Below are positions 1-7,207 of a DNA stretch of 9,782 nt, piece by piece. The translations under genes were made by a program, and so were the position numbers. The stretch comes from Deltaproteobacteria bacterium (GTDB taxonomy: Bacteria > Desulfobacterota > DSM-4660 > Desulfatiglandales > Desulfatiglandaceae): the NCBI GenBank assembly GCA_019307645.1, contig JAFDJF010000171.1, positions 1 to 9,782 of the forward strand, given 5' to 3'. The notes under the pieces are model-generated. The model did no database searches. It worked only from the letters and a program-made list of their open reading frames with translations, and was not told where the DNA came from. How positions within the stretch are numbered: position 1 is the first letter of the stretch; every line of letters starts with the position of its first letter.

Positions 1-105
1 CGCACCCCCGGGAAAACATGTTGCTCAGCATGAGATGCAGGGGCCACGTGCAACTGATCTTTCGGAGAAAGATTATTTAAAGCTGAAGCAGAAACATGCT
101 GAGGA
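1..105 (+). repeat. Perfect direct repeat, copy 1 (within the first oxidoreductase)
   Basis: Bases 1-105 are identical to 1748-1852 and the match runs off the left edge of the window. Just after base 105 the copies fall to roughly 80-85 percent identity. The true left end of the identity tract cannot be seen. Confidence 0.95.
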
Positions 106-508
106 CATGATCACCTATTGGGGGAAATTTGCGTCGAACATGACTTGGGACAATGTTATCGGCATCGACACCAACAGCCCGTTCGATGTGCGCCGCATGA
201 AGAACCTGACACCCCACGGCAACTTTGCCGGCATCGACCAGACTCCTGAACAGAGCGGACCGAACCGGCCCACTCCGGAGCTGGCCAACCATCGCACTCC
301 CATCAAGAATCTCTACTGCACCGGGGGCTTTTGGCATGTTGGCGGCGAAGCCAGCTGTTGTCAGTCCTACAACTGTTACAAGATTATTGCAACGGACATG
401 AACCTTGGCAAACCTTGGGAAGAGCAGGGCAAGGAAGAACCGGATTCCTTGGTCGAACAGGTAGGGTTGGTCGTAGACAGAATGCGGGAGTGGTTCCCTA
501 TACCTTAA
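2..508 (+). CDS. Phytoene dehydrogenase-like FAD oxidoreductase, C-terminal part (5' end outside window)
   Basis: The reading frame is open from base 2 to the TAA at 506-508 and lacks its N-terminus, so this is a partial gene. Its 168 visible residues align almost end to end with the C-terminal third of the next gene, which has a clear Rossmann FAD motif. Shared landmarks include IDTNSPFDVRR, NFAGID, RPTPELANHRTPIKNL and CTGGFWHVGGEAS; the last resembles the C-terminal FAD-contacting segment of CrtI/PYROXD2-like flavoproteins (COG1233). The family dehydrogenates or isomerises hydrophobic substrates; the substrate here is unknown. The next gene starts 25 nt downstream, so the two are probably cotranscribed tandem paralogues. 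Unlike its neighbour, this copy keeps the DMITYWG segment and an intact frame. Confidence 0.8.
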   Translation, partial: APPGKHVAQHEMQGPRATDLSEKDYLKLKQKHAEDMITYWGKFASNMTWDNVIGIDTNSPFDVRRMKNLTPHGNFAGIDQTPEQSGPNRPTPELANHRTPIKNLYCTGGFWHVGGEASCCQSYNCYKIIATDMNLGKPWEEQGKEEPDSLVEQVGLVVDRMREWFPIP

Positions 509-533
509 ACCCTGAACCTTTTTCGGAGGAACC

Positions 534-2245
534 ATGTCTGATTTGACATATGATGTAGTAATATGCGGTGGCGGGAACAAGGCGCTGATGCTGGCCATGT
601 ACTTAACCAAGTATGCGGGCATGAGCTGTGGCATCTTCGAACGTCGGCATGAGATCGGCGGCGGTCTGGCCACGGAGGAGATTGCAGCCCCCGGTTTTCG
701 AGGCAACACCCATGCCAATATCATTCTGCCCTGGTATTACGCACCGCTCTACCGTGATTTTCCGGAATTCTGGGAATATGGGGGACAGATCGATCAGTAT
801 CTTTGCAGCGATGGCGCCATATTCATGGACACGCAAAAGTGTCTTTCCATCTACAGTCTGAAGCACGACCCGAGTCAAGAAAAAACTGCTGCAGAGGTTG
901 CCCGCTTTTCGGAAAAAGACGCTGATACATGGCTTAAATGCTGCAAGTTGTTCAACTCTGATGAGTATCAGCGGGTTATGATGGATGCGTTAATGAATCC
1001 ACACGAATGGCAGGAGCGTCCCGAATTTCTGGAAAGACAGATGGCATTTTTTCCCCTGCTCCTTGAAGCCGGAATCGACCCTGAGCCCTACCTGAGCGCT
1101 TCACCCCTTGAAGGCGTAAAAATGTTATTCGAAAGCCCTGAAATGCAATATACAGCTCTCAGGTTCGTTCCCTCCGGTGCGATGAATGTGAGAGACAAAA
1201 CCAAAGGGCAAAACATTCTGGGCATGGCAGGCACCATTACGACTTTGGCATTTGCCCGTGGGGGAACGCATATGATTGCGCACGCCTGTCACCAGTGGCT
1301 GCTGCAGAACGGTTGCGAATTTAACATCAACGCTGACGTTGCCAAAGTGATTCACGACGGCCAAACGGCCAGCGGCATAGAACTCTCCGACGGTAGCCGG
1401 GTGAATGCCAGAAAAATGGTGGTGACAGCCGGTCTGAGCGCGTGGGACCTGATAGAAATCGTTGGCAGGGAGGTGTTTGGTGAGGAGATCTGCCGAAAAA
1501 TTGACAACCTCTCCACCAACAACATCGGCAATATCATGTGGTACTCTTTTGCGCTGCATGACGCGCCGAAATACAATGCCGAAGCGTTCAATCCCGATAT
1601 TCATGAGACATTCTGGCTGGGTCTGGCGCCGTCCGCAGACATCGAGCATATTGCGAGGGAATGCGACCATGCCACACAGGGAAAAATTTCCCCGTTCGAG
1701 GATTTCAACCCTGTCGTGTGGTGTCACAGCCTGGTGGATCCGTCATACGCACCCCCGGGAAAACATGTTGCTCAGCATGAGATGCAGGGGCCACGTGCAA
1801 CTGATCTTTCGGAGAAAGATTATTTAAAGCTGAAGCAGAAACATGCTGAGGAAAATTTGCGCCAAATATGACCTGGGACAACATCATCGGCATTGATACC
1901 AACAGCCCGTTCGATGTCCGTCGCCTGAAGAACCTGGCGCCTCACGGCAACTTTGCCGGCATAGATCATTCCCCGCAACAGACCGGAGCGAATCGCCCGA
2001 CACCGGAGCTGGCCAATCATCGCACCCCCATCAAGAATCTCTTCTGCACCGGGGGCTTTTGGCATGTGGGTGGGGAGGCCAGTTGTGTCCAGTCCTACAA
2101 CTGCTACAAGATTATTGCTTCGGATATGAACTTCGGCAAGCCCTGGGAAGAGTCGGGCAAGGAAGATCCGGATTCATTGATTGAACAAGGAAGGCTGGTC
2201 ATCGACAGAATGCGGAAGGCGTTTCCGCGCAAAAACGAAGGATGA
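534..2245 (+). pseudogene. Phytoene dehydrogenase-like FAD oxidoreductase, frameshifted by a 19-nt deletion
   Basis: Start is ATG 534 behind GGAGGA at 525-530. The N-terminus has a dinucleotide-binding fold: VVICGGGNKA (residues 8-17; GxGxxA at 12-17), the ribose-binding acidic residue in FERR (E36) and GGGLATEE (42-49), typical of COG1233 phytoene dehydrogenase/PYROXD2-like enzymes. The frame runs to a TGA at 1869-1871, giving 445 aa. The homologous C-terminus (TWDNIIGIDTNSPFDVRR to FPRKNEG) continues in another frame to the TGA at 2243-2245. Against the first gene, exactly 19 nt are missing after base 1852 (the counterparts of 106-124). Restoring 19 nt gives 577 whole codons and a continuous 576-aa protein, which fits a frameshift. 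The lost residues are roughly DMITYWG. The lesion may be genuine, an assembly join, or bypassed by -1 slippage at AAATTTG (1854-1860). Confidence 0.85.
1748..1852 (+). repeat. Perfect direct repeat, copy 2 (within the second oxidoreductase)
   Basis: Identical to 1-105. The tract stops at the base where the 19-nt deletion begins; downstream sequence is clearly diverged between the paralogues (for example IDHSPQQTGANRP against IDQTPEQSGPNRP). Gene conversion, an unequal crossover or a chimeric assembly join would each give this pattern. Confidence 0.95.
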
Positions 2246-2288
2246 GCGCAACCCGTATCAAAGCGCAATGTCCTAAATCGAGACACAC

Positions 2289-2894
2289 ATGGCAGAAGTA
2301 AAAGTCCTGGTTGAAGGCTATCACATAAAGGATATCGAAGGCAGGCCAATAGTAGGGTCCACCGTAACGCTGATAAAAAGCCGAAACAACATAATCGTGG
2401 ATACGGGCTCATTCCTTGATACAGACACGTTAATCAGAGAGCTCGACAAGGAGGGTCTGACTCCTGAAGATATCGATATCGTAATCCTTACCCACCTCGA
2501 TTTAGACCACGTTGTAAATACCTTTCTTTTCAGAAAATCAAAAATATTCATAAAATTCAGAGGCGGTGAATATCCCGGACAGATACATTTTCCTTCTGAC
2601 GGGCGTGTGGAAAGAACAGATCTGTTAAAAAAGAATTTGATTGATGAAGATATTGAGATCATGCTGACACCGGGACATGCGGAAGACATGATATCAGTTA
2701 TTGTCAGCACACCCAAAGGGAAAGTTGTGGTTGCCGGAGACGCATTCCCGAGTAAGGAATGGACAGATTTCAACAAACAGCATAATTCGCTTATGGCGGA
2801 TGTTAATAAATTTGATGAAAGCAGGAAAAAAATCCTGGAAGTAGCGGAATATATCGTCCCAGGCCACGGTGAAATGTTCAAGGTCGAACGGTAG
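2289..2894 (+). CDS. Metallo-beta-lactamase-fold hydrolase with HxDxDH metal motif
   Basis: 201 aa, a usual length for a single-domain MBL-fold hydrolase. Family landmarks in order: VDTGS (37-41), THLDLDH (68-74), TPGH (127-130), VVAGDA (147-152) and VPGHGE (190-195). Expected metal ligands are H69, D71, D73, H74, H130, D151 and H193. The usual HxHxDH motif reads HxDxDH here, so the second site-1 histidine is an aspartate. Such proteins hydrolyse thioesters, lactones or similar substrates in the cytoplasm; the substrate is not predictable. No signal peptide is seen. It starts 43 nt after the oxidoreductase block on the same strand, but only a weak ribosome binding site precedes ATG 2289, and its base composition is more AT-rich than the flavoprotein genes, so operon membership is uncertain. 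Confidence 0.85.
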   Translation: MAEVKVLVEGYHIKDIEGRPIVGSTVTLIKSRNNIIVDTGSFLDTDTLIRELDKEGLTPEDIDIVILTHLDLDHVVNTFLFRKSKIFIKFRGGEYPGQIHFPSDGRVERTDLLKKNLIDEDIEIMLTPGHAEDMISVIVSTPKGKVVVAGDAFPSKEWTDFNKQHNSLMADVNKFDESRKKILEVAEYIVPGHGEMFKVER

Positions 2895-2953
2895 ACATTT
2901 AGGCTGTGAGGTACCGCAGGAATTGAACATGCGTGATCATACGAAACGTAGAG

Positions 2954-2967
2954 CGTGAGTACTCACG
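2954..2967. repeat. 14-bp perfect palindrome CGTGAGTACTCACG
   Basis: Perfect self-complementary 14-mer 59 bp downstream of the MBL stop codon, in the convergent gap before the aldehyde oxidoreductase gene. It has no T-tract, so an intrinsic terminator is not supported; it could be an operator or part of the neighbouring repeat. Confidence 0.6.
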
Positions 2968-2972
2968 TAATC

Positions 2973-3130
2973 AGGCTGAAGGTGTTTAGGCTGAAGGCTG
3001 AAGGAAAAAAACTGGCAATTTTCTTCCAGGAATAACGCAGTTACAATAATACAGTAATAGGAGCAGCCTAATGTGTACCATGTTCAGTCCTTTGCTATCA
3101 GCCTTCAGCCTACAGCCTACAGCCTAAACA
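2973..3130. repeat. Heptad-based inverted repeat in a convergent intergenic region
   Basis: The left arm (2973-3004) is made of AGGCTGA/AGGCTGAAGG heptad steps. The right arm (3102-3130) is the reverse complement of a similar series with CAGCCTA and CAGCCTT steps; TGTTTAGGCTG matches at the outer end, with scattered A/T swaps within the heptads. The loop is about 97 nt. It lies between the MBL gene (stop 2894) and the aldehyde oxidoreductase gene (stop 3163) that converge on it, so a folded transcript could end both; neither arm has a clear T-tract. Together with the preceding palindrome it fills most of the 268-bp gap. Confidence 0.75.
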
Positions 3131-3162
3131 AACTGAACAGTTCCAGCCGAACAAAAACAAGC

Positions 3163-4873
3163 CTACCAGTTGAAGACTTTGTCCAGCTCTTCATCAGGGA
3201 CGTCAAAGACAACATTATGGGGGGCGGCCGCCTCTCTTTTAAAGAAAAGTGGCAATCTGTCGTGCTGTTGGGTAAACCCGGCCCTTTTATTAAAATCTCT
3301 TTCCATTGAAAGAATCTTCTTCCCCAGTTCCACAACATCGTCCCCCGTCATGTTCAGGTCATACATGGCATTTATAGTCGCCACCATGGCATCAAACGTC
3401 TCTTCCTGATCAAGAATAGCAAAGGCAATGAAGAGACAATACCCCGTAGCATCAATGGCAGCCGTTGCAATCTGCAGGTTCCTTGAAAGTTCAACCTGGC
3501 CTTCGGGTTTCAAGGGGTCCACATCACCGCCCACATTCAGGATGTTCGCGGTAACAGAATACCCTGCTGTGTGGTCAGCGCCCATGGGGCTGGTTGCATA
3601 TGTAACACCCATACCTTTTACAGCCCTGGGGTCATAGGCAGGAAATGCTTGGCCCTTAACAACAGGGGCCCGTTCAATACCAAATGCCTTTGCAGTAAAG
3701 GCCGCACCATTCCCCAAAATTCGGCCGATATAGGTCCCCTGCCCCACTTCTTCAAGGAGACTGATCGCGCCCTGATCGTTGCCGAATTCAATCAATCCCG
3801 CTTCCATGGCAACTCCGATGGCCAAAATTATCATCCAGAAAATCAAGTCTTGCAATGGCGTCCGGGTCCGAGATCCCGCAGTTGCCTCCGTGCGCCCACA
3901 CGGTTTCGTATTCCGGCTGTTTGGTCACATAATTCCCGTCCTTGTCCACATAGATACCCGAGCACTTGATGATGCACCCCCGGTGACAGCCATGTGTGGG
4001 GTTTCCGCCTCGCTCACTCTCGATTGCGGCAAAGGTCTCACCGCTGATTTCCTCTGCTTTGTCGAATTGAGCCTGCCTGAAATTATAGGCCGGGTAAGCG
4101 CCCGCCTCATTGACAATATTCGTCAGGATACTCGTGCCATACGCGGCCAGGCCCTGACCGGTAATCGCATGTTGCTGCAGCCCCTGAACAAAGGTCTTAT
4201 TGGCGGCTTTGAATGCATCAGGCTTTTTGGGCCGGCGTACAGACATTCCCGAGTCATCCAGCACAATGGCCTTGATACCCTTGGCCCCCATGACGGCCCC
4301 CACACCGCCTCGCCCGGCATGGCGTGTCGGCCTGAACTCGGGGTCGGTGATTGCGATTGAAGCCGCACACATCTTCATTTCTCCCGCAGGCCCGATGGAG
4401 ATCATGGCCACTTTATCACCGTATTCTTCCTTGATTTTGTCCGCCAGATCGTAATTTGGAAGCATCTTCAGGTCATTTGCGGCCGTAATTTTCACGCCTT
4501 CCTTGTTAACAAACATCTTATAAACATCATCACTTTTGGGATCACCTTCAATTATTATCGCTGCATAGCCCAGCCTTGCCATGACCTGCCCTGCCTGACC
4601 TCCGGCATTGGCCTCTTTTATCCCTCCGGTCAGAGGGCTCTTACAGCCGACTGAAATACGGCCTGATGTTGAGGCCGCCGACCCTGCAAGCAGTCCCGGG
4701 GCAATCACAAGCTTGTTTTCAGGTCCCAGGGGATGGCATTCCGGCGGCACCTCCTTTGAAACCACCATAGATGTCATGCCCCTGCCTCCCATTCCGGCAT
4801 ACTCACCAAGTTCCGTAACCGTGGTCCTGGGGCCGCCGTCGGCACCCACATCGACCCTTAATATCTTGTCCAT
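3163..4873 (-). pseudogene. aor: Aldehyde ferredoxin oxidoreductase (tungsten-type AOR), frameshifted
   Basis: The N-terminal part reads MDKILRVDVG from ATG 4873, chosen over ATG 4879 because AGGAG (4880-4884) sits 6 nt upstream. It carries AGRGGVGAVMGAKGIKAI (about 186-203), typical of the pyranopterin-binding AOR domain, and GCHRGCIIKC (Cys 296, 300, 304), three ligands of the 4Fe-4S cluster. The fourth ligand fits DATGYCLF, which lies in a different frame nearer the 3' end. The frame breaks near 3815-3828: LDDNFG runs straight into AIGVAMEAG, where the family has about eight more residues (a LDTISTGN-like segment). About 20-26 nt, of length 2 mod 3, seem to be missing. The full enzyme would be about 577 aa, normal for the family, oxidising aldehydes to acids with ferredoxin. 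A MoaD-like gene sits 21 nt upstream, probably in the same operon. Confidence 0.85.
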
Positions 4874-4894
4874 AATCATCTCCTTTTTCAGGTC

Positions 4895-5128
4895 CTAACC
4901 CCCTCCAATGGGGGGAAAAATCGAAACCGTTTCACCGCCCTGCAGATCGGAATCCAGGGCCACTTTCACGCCATCAATGAATATAATTTTTGCTTCATCT
5001 TCGGGGATACCCAAGGTCTCAATTAAATCCCTGAGTGTCGTTTCAGGTGTAATCGGGTAATTGTCAGCACCCGGTGGGGAATATTTCTTCAGCGTTGCAA
5101 ACAGTTTTATTGTAACGTGTGTTTTCAT
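4895..5128 (-). CDS. MoaD/ThiS-family ubiquitin-like sulfur carrier protein
   Basis: 77 aa from ATG 5128, preceded by AGGA about 8 nt upstream; a TTG nine codons earlier would add residues with no family support. The sequence has a beta-grasp pattern (THVTIKLFATLKKY, TTLRDLIETLGI, IIFIDGV, DLQGGETVSIFPPIGGG) and ends in the Gly-Gly tail that is adenylated and thiocarboxylated when such carriers deliver sulfur for pyranopterin synthesis. It lies 21 nt upstream of the aldehyde oxidoreductase start on the same strand. A dedicated MoaD-like protein beside an AOR gene is a common arrangement and suggests a role in supplying or inserting the tungsten-bis-pyranopterin cofactor. Its role is inferred from family and context; an activating MoeB/ThiF-type enzyme is not in the window. 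Confidence 0.85.
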   Translation of the reverse strand: MKTHVTIKLFATLKKYSPPGADNYPITPETTLRDLIETLGIPEDEAKIIFIDGVKVALDSDLQGGETVSIFPPIGGG

Positions 5129-5142
5129 GTCTACAGTCCTAT

Positions 5143-5311
5143 GAGCCAATTTCAAAACGTCCCATTTTGGCCAATCTCAGCGTTGGGCTCAAATTTTAAT
5201 CCTCAAAATACTTCATGTATTCACCCCAAGGGCACTTACTTCGTGGCGCCTGTGGTTAAAATTTGTGTCCGCCTTGATCTTGACCAAACTGAAACGTTTT
5301 GAAACTGGCTC
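5143..5311. repeat. 169-bp near-palindromic foldback element
   Basis: The outer arms 5143-5160 and 5294-5311 match in 17 of 18 positions as inverted repeats (GAGCCARTTTCAAAACGT). The pairing continues inward without gaps, at lower identity, for about 57 nt per arm, including a strong inner block (CAAATTTTAA against TTAAAATTTG). The centre is near 5227. It has no coding potential and sits between the 143-aa gene and the moaD-like gene, all minus strand, so transcripts crossing it would form a long hairpin. It looks like a REP/MITE-type repeat rather than a host regulatory site. Confidence 0.75.
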
Positions 5312-5325
5312 CCATTGAATTTGAT

Positions 5326-5757
5326 CTAACGCACCACATTGTTATATGCCTCATCGACTCTTTGCTCGATGTAGGGAATCAAAGCATTGTCAAACTCAAA
5401 GAGGTCAAAGCAATAGCCGTCCTCTCCGAGGATGCCTTTTGGCACAAGATTTCCTTCATCATCCGGGTCTGAAACCAAGTCCGAATAGAAGCAAACGGAA
5501 AGCCACCTGTTTTCTGTCTGATCATCAACGATGTCTACCAGGGCAAAAAGATTCCTGTTTTTTCCGGCGCTTTTTCCGACACTCGCCCTCAGGGAATAGC
5601 TGATTCCCGGCCGGGAATTAAAAGAGAGGATCACGTCTTTTTTTCCAAGAAGCTTCTCTTTCAGTTTAAAAAAAGCGCCTTTCATATTCTGAGGATCATC
5701 TGTCCAACCCTCCAAAAACGCCATCATTTCATCGTGCTCTTCATGACTTGCAAACAT
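5326..5757 (-). CDS. Uncharacterised 143-aa acidic cytoplasmic protein
   Basis: I do not recognise the family. The protein starts at ATG 5757 only 11 nt after the stop of the SagB-like gene, with GGTGA close upstream, so the two are almost certainly cotranscribed and perhaps translationally coupled. It has no signal peptide, membrane segment or cysteine-rich motif. The N-terminal third is helical and charged (EEHDEMMAFLEGWTDDPQ, then FFKLKEKLLGKKD), the middle is beta-rich (VILSFNSRPGISYSLRASV, LFALVDIVDD, WLSVCFYSDLV), and the C-terminus is acidic and helical (CFDLFEFDNALIPYIEQRVDEAYNNVV). This layout suggests a small globular alpha-beta protein. Low-complexity content is absent and codon use matches neighbours, so it is very likely real. 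Confidence 0.75.
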   Translation of the reverse strand: MFASHEEHDEMMAFLEGWTDDPQNMKGAFFKLKEKLLGKKDVILSFNSRPGISYSLRASVGKSAGKNRNLFALVDIVDDQTENRWLSVCFYSDLVSDPDDEGNLVPKGILGEDGYCFDLFEFDNALIPYIEQRVDEAYNNVVR

Positions 5758-5768
5758 GGTTCACCGGT

Positions 5769-6548
5769 TCAGCCTACCGGCATAATAACAAGAGGCTCAT
5801 GATTTTTTGCCGTTCCTACCGCTTCGGCCACATCCCTGTCATTGAAAGCGCCGACGATACCCGCCTCAAGGCCCAGAGTCCGGCACTGCAGGAACACGTT
5901 TTGGCCGATATGCCCCATCTCAATCAAGGCATACCTGATGCCCCTCTTGCCGTATTTGACACAGATCCGGTCATATTCGGCAGTAATAACAAACAACACC
6001 GGCGCGGCCGCCATCCACATCTGTTTCAAAGACGCGACGGCCACATCTTTTCTTCTGTCACCTTCAAGTATTTTTATGACCGAGTGATCTTGAGGTTTAT
6101 AGCGAAATACCCCGGAGGTCAACCCCTCAACACAGTTTTCACCAACCACTGCATAGACGTCTGCAGGATAGAGCGCTCCCCCGGAGGGTGCAGCCCTTTT
6201 AAATCCCCTGTCCTCCGTGATACCCTGTGCAGCCCAGAGTATCTGAGAAAACTGTTGCCCAGTGACCGGTTCGCCCCCAAACGATCTTACTGTCCGTCTC
6301 TGTTTAATCGCCTTTTCCAGAGACATATTTCCATCCAAAATGGGCGGCATCAATTTCATGATCTTTTCCCCCTTTTTTAAAGATTGCGTTTCTTGTGCAA
6401 AGGCGCATCTTCTTTGAAAAGGAAATAAGGTCGTTAGCGTCAATCCGAAAAAAGCGCCCAAATGACATACCTGTCGTCTGCTAAGACTGATATCGTCTTT
6501 CAATAAACGGGCTAACCCTGTGAGGACATTTTTGTCATCGTTTAACAT
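5769..6548 (-). CDS. SagB/ThcOx-type FMN nitroreductase with a Tat signal
   Basis: 259 aa from ATG 6548, selected because AGAAGGA lies about 8 nt upstream; earlier in-frame starts lack one. Residues 21-52 form a twin-arginine signal: SLSRRQVCHLG (Arg24-Arg25), a hydrophobic run, then AFA before Gln52. The catalytic domain follows: RRTVRSF (84-90; FMN-phosphate contacts), PSGGALYP (121-128), a mid-domain hydrophobic strand (APVLFVI) and ALIEMGHIGQNVFLQC, characteristic of the SagB branch of nitroreductases. The family catalyses FMN-dependent oxidations or reductions; some members make azolines in peptides, but no peptide-modification partner is present, so the reaction is unknown. A second plausible start is ATG 6359 (Met64) behind GGGGG, which would give a cytoplasmic form. 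It heads an operon with the 143-aa gene and is divergent from DUF3467. Confidence 0.85.
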   Translation of the reverse strand: MLNDDKNVLTGLARLLKDDISLSRRQVCHLGAFFGLTLTTLFPFQRRCAFAQETQSLKKGEKIMKLMPPILDGNMSLEKAIKQRRTVRSFGGEPVTGQQFSQILWAAQGITEDRGFKRAAPSGGALYPADVYAVVGENCVEGLTSGVFRYKPQDHSVIKILEGDRRKDVAVASLKQMWMAAAPVLFVITAEYDRICVKYGKRGIRYALIEMGHIGQNVFLQCRTLGLEAGIVGAFNDRDVAEAVGTAKNHEPLVIMPVG

Positions 6549-6692
6549 CTTATTTTCCTTCTGGGGAAAAGAATTAATAAACAATTTGATTTCTTTGCCT
6601 CTTTTACTCATTATTCCGTAATGATCTAGTAAAATCAACAGTAACTTCTCAATAAAACTGAGTTGAAATTATCTGCATTAGGAGAGAAAAGG

Positions 6693-6974
6693 ATGCAAAA
6701 CAAATCGAAGGAAATCAGGGTGGATTTTCCAAAAGAACTGATTGGGGGTGCATACTCAAATAATATGGCCGTAACCCACACAAGAGAAGAATTCATTATG
6801 GATTTTCTAATGCTTGTACCGCCCTCCGGCACAGTAACCGGCCGGATCATAGTAAGTCCAGGCCATATCAAACGGATTGTCAAAGCCCTTGAGGACAATA
6901 TTTCGCGATACGAAGAGAAATTCGGTGTCATTCAAACGGCAGAAGAGCCCATGGGGAATATAACGCTTCAATGA
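6693..6974 (+). CDS. DUF3467 family protein
   Basis: 93 aa from ATG 6693, with AGGAG at 6680-6684 eight nucleotides upstream; a TTG at 6663 is less likely. The sequence follows the DUF3467 pattern closely: AYSNNMAVTHTREEFIMDFLMLVPP (residues 20-44), then GRIIVSPGHIKRIVKALEDNISRYEEKFGVI (50-80). Members are small soluble proteins found widely in anaerobic bacteria; no biochemical function is established. The gene is monocistronic here, divergent from the Tat-nitroreductase with 144 bp between the starts, and a repeat element begins 1 nt after its stop codon. I found no convincing promoter in the divergent gap. Confidence 0.85.
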   Translation: MQNKSKEIRVDFPKELIGGAYSNNMAVTHTREEFIMDFLMLVPPSGTVTGRIIVSPGHIKRIVKALEDNISRYEEKFGVIQTAEEPMGNITLQ

Positions 6975-6975
6975 T

Positions 6976-7086
6976 GACGATTCCGTAAAAAATTCGTCTA
7001 CCGTTCGACAGGCTCACGGCCCTGAGCAATGTCGAAGGGCTGCGTTGCGCTGCAGCGGGATATACGGAGCTTTTTTCGAAATCGTC
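6976..7086. repeat. 111-bp REP-like inverted repeat element
   Basis: The outer arms 6976-6995 and 7067-7086 pair with 16 of 20 matches (GACGATT... against ...AATCGTC). Inside lies a second palindrome at 7001-7039 (CCGTTCGACAGGCTCACGG against CCCTGAGCAATGTCGAAGG), of the TTCGACAGGCTC type found in many environmental genomes. It begins one base after the DUF3467 stop codon. Reading frames that cross it are chance. Confidence 0.75.
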
Positions 7087-7092
7087 TAAATA

Positions 7093-7104
7093 TTGATATA
7101 TCAA
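7093..7104. repeat. 12-bp perfect palindrome TTGATATATCAA
   Basis: Perfect palindrome between the REP-like element and the predicted small-RNA terminator. It could be a small operator or simply AT-rich sequence; nothing else supports a role. Confidence 0.35.
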
Positions 7105-7135
7105 AGATTCATGTCCTGAACCGGATGAATAAAGT

Positions 7136-7180
7136 AAAAAATGCCTCTGGGCCATCATCGGGAAACGACGACCCAGAGGC
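7136..7180 (-). terminator. Intrinsic terminator of the candidate small RNA
   Basis: On the minus strand GCCTCTGGG (7180-7172) pairs perfectly with CCCAGAGGC (7151-7143), with further near-pairing inside (TCGTCG against CGATGA). Six T residues follow at 7141-7136 after a single A. On the plus strand no T-tract follows, so it acts in the minus direction only. Confidence 0.7.
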
Positions 7181-7202
7181 GGCGAAAAGAGAAGTAACGG
7201 AG
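7136..7202 (-). ncRNA. Candidate small RNA of about 67 nt
   Basis: A sigma70-like promoter (7237-7208) predicts a start near 7202 on the minus strand, and a strong intrinsic terminator ends at 7136. Between the start and the hairpin lie about 20 nt of pyrimidine-rich, unstructured sequence (CTCCGTTACTTCTCTTTTCG), including a CUCC element able to pair with Shine-Dalgarno sequences. No start codon with a ribosome binding site lies in the transcript, and downstream on this strand there are only repeats and the antisense of DUF3467. The promoter is of the same type as the pilZ promoter at 8273-8244. A regulatory small RNA is the simplest reading; there is no expression evidence. Confidence 0.5.
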
Positions 7203-7207
7203 ATCTT

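Noticed and set aside
77..724. Long antisense frame of 215 aa over the oxidoreductases
   Set aside because: It spans two genes on the opposite strand, and a similar antisense frame recurs over the paralogue at 1820-2065, as expected from codon-driven shadow frames.
3779..4360. Plus-strand 193-aa frame over the aldehyde oxidoreductase
   Set aside because: Antisense shadow of a strongly recognised gene; no ribosome binding site or domain pattern.
3163..4873. Programmed frameshift in the aldehyde oxidoreductase
   Set aside because: A needed +1 shift has no slippery or stop context at the junction, and about eight family residues are missing, which points to deletion.
4895..5155. TTG start at 5155 for the MoaD-like protein
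   Set aside because: It would add nine residues overlapping the foldback repeat; ATG 5128 has a properly spaced AGGA and matches family length.
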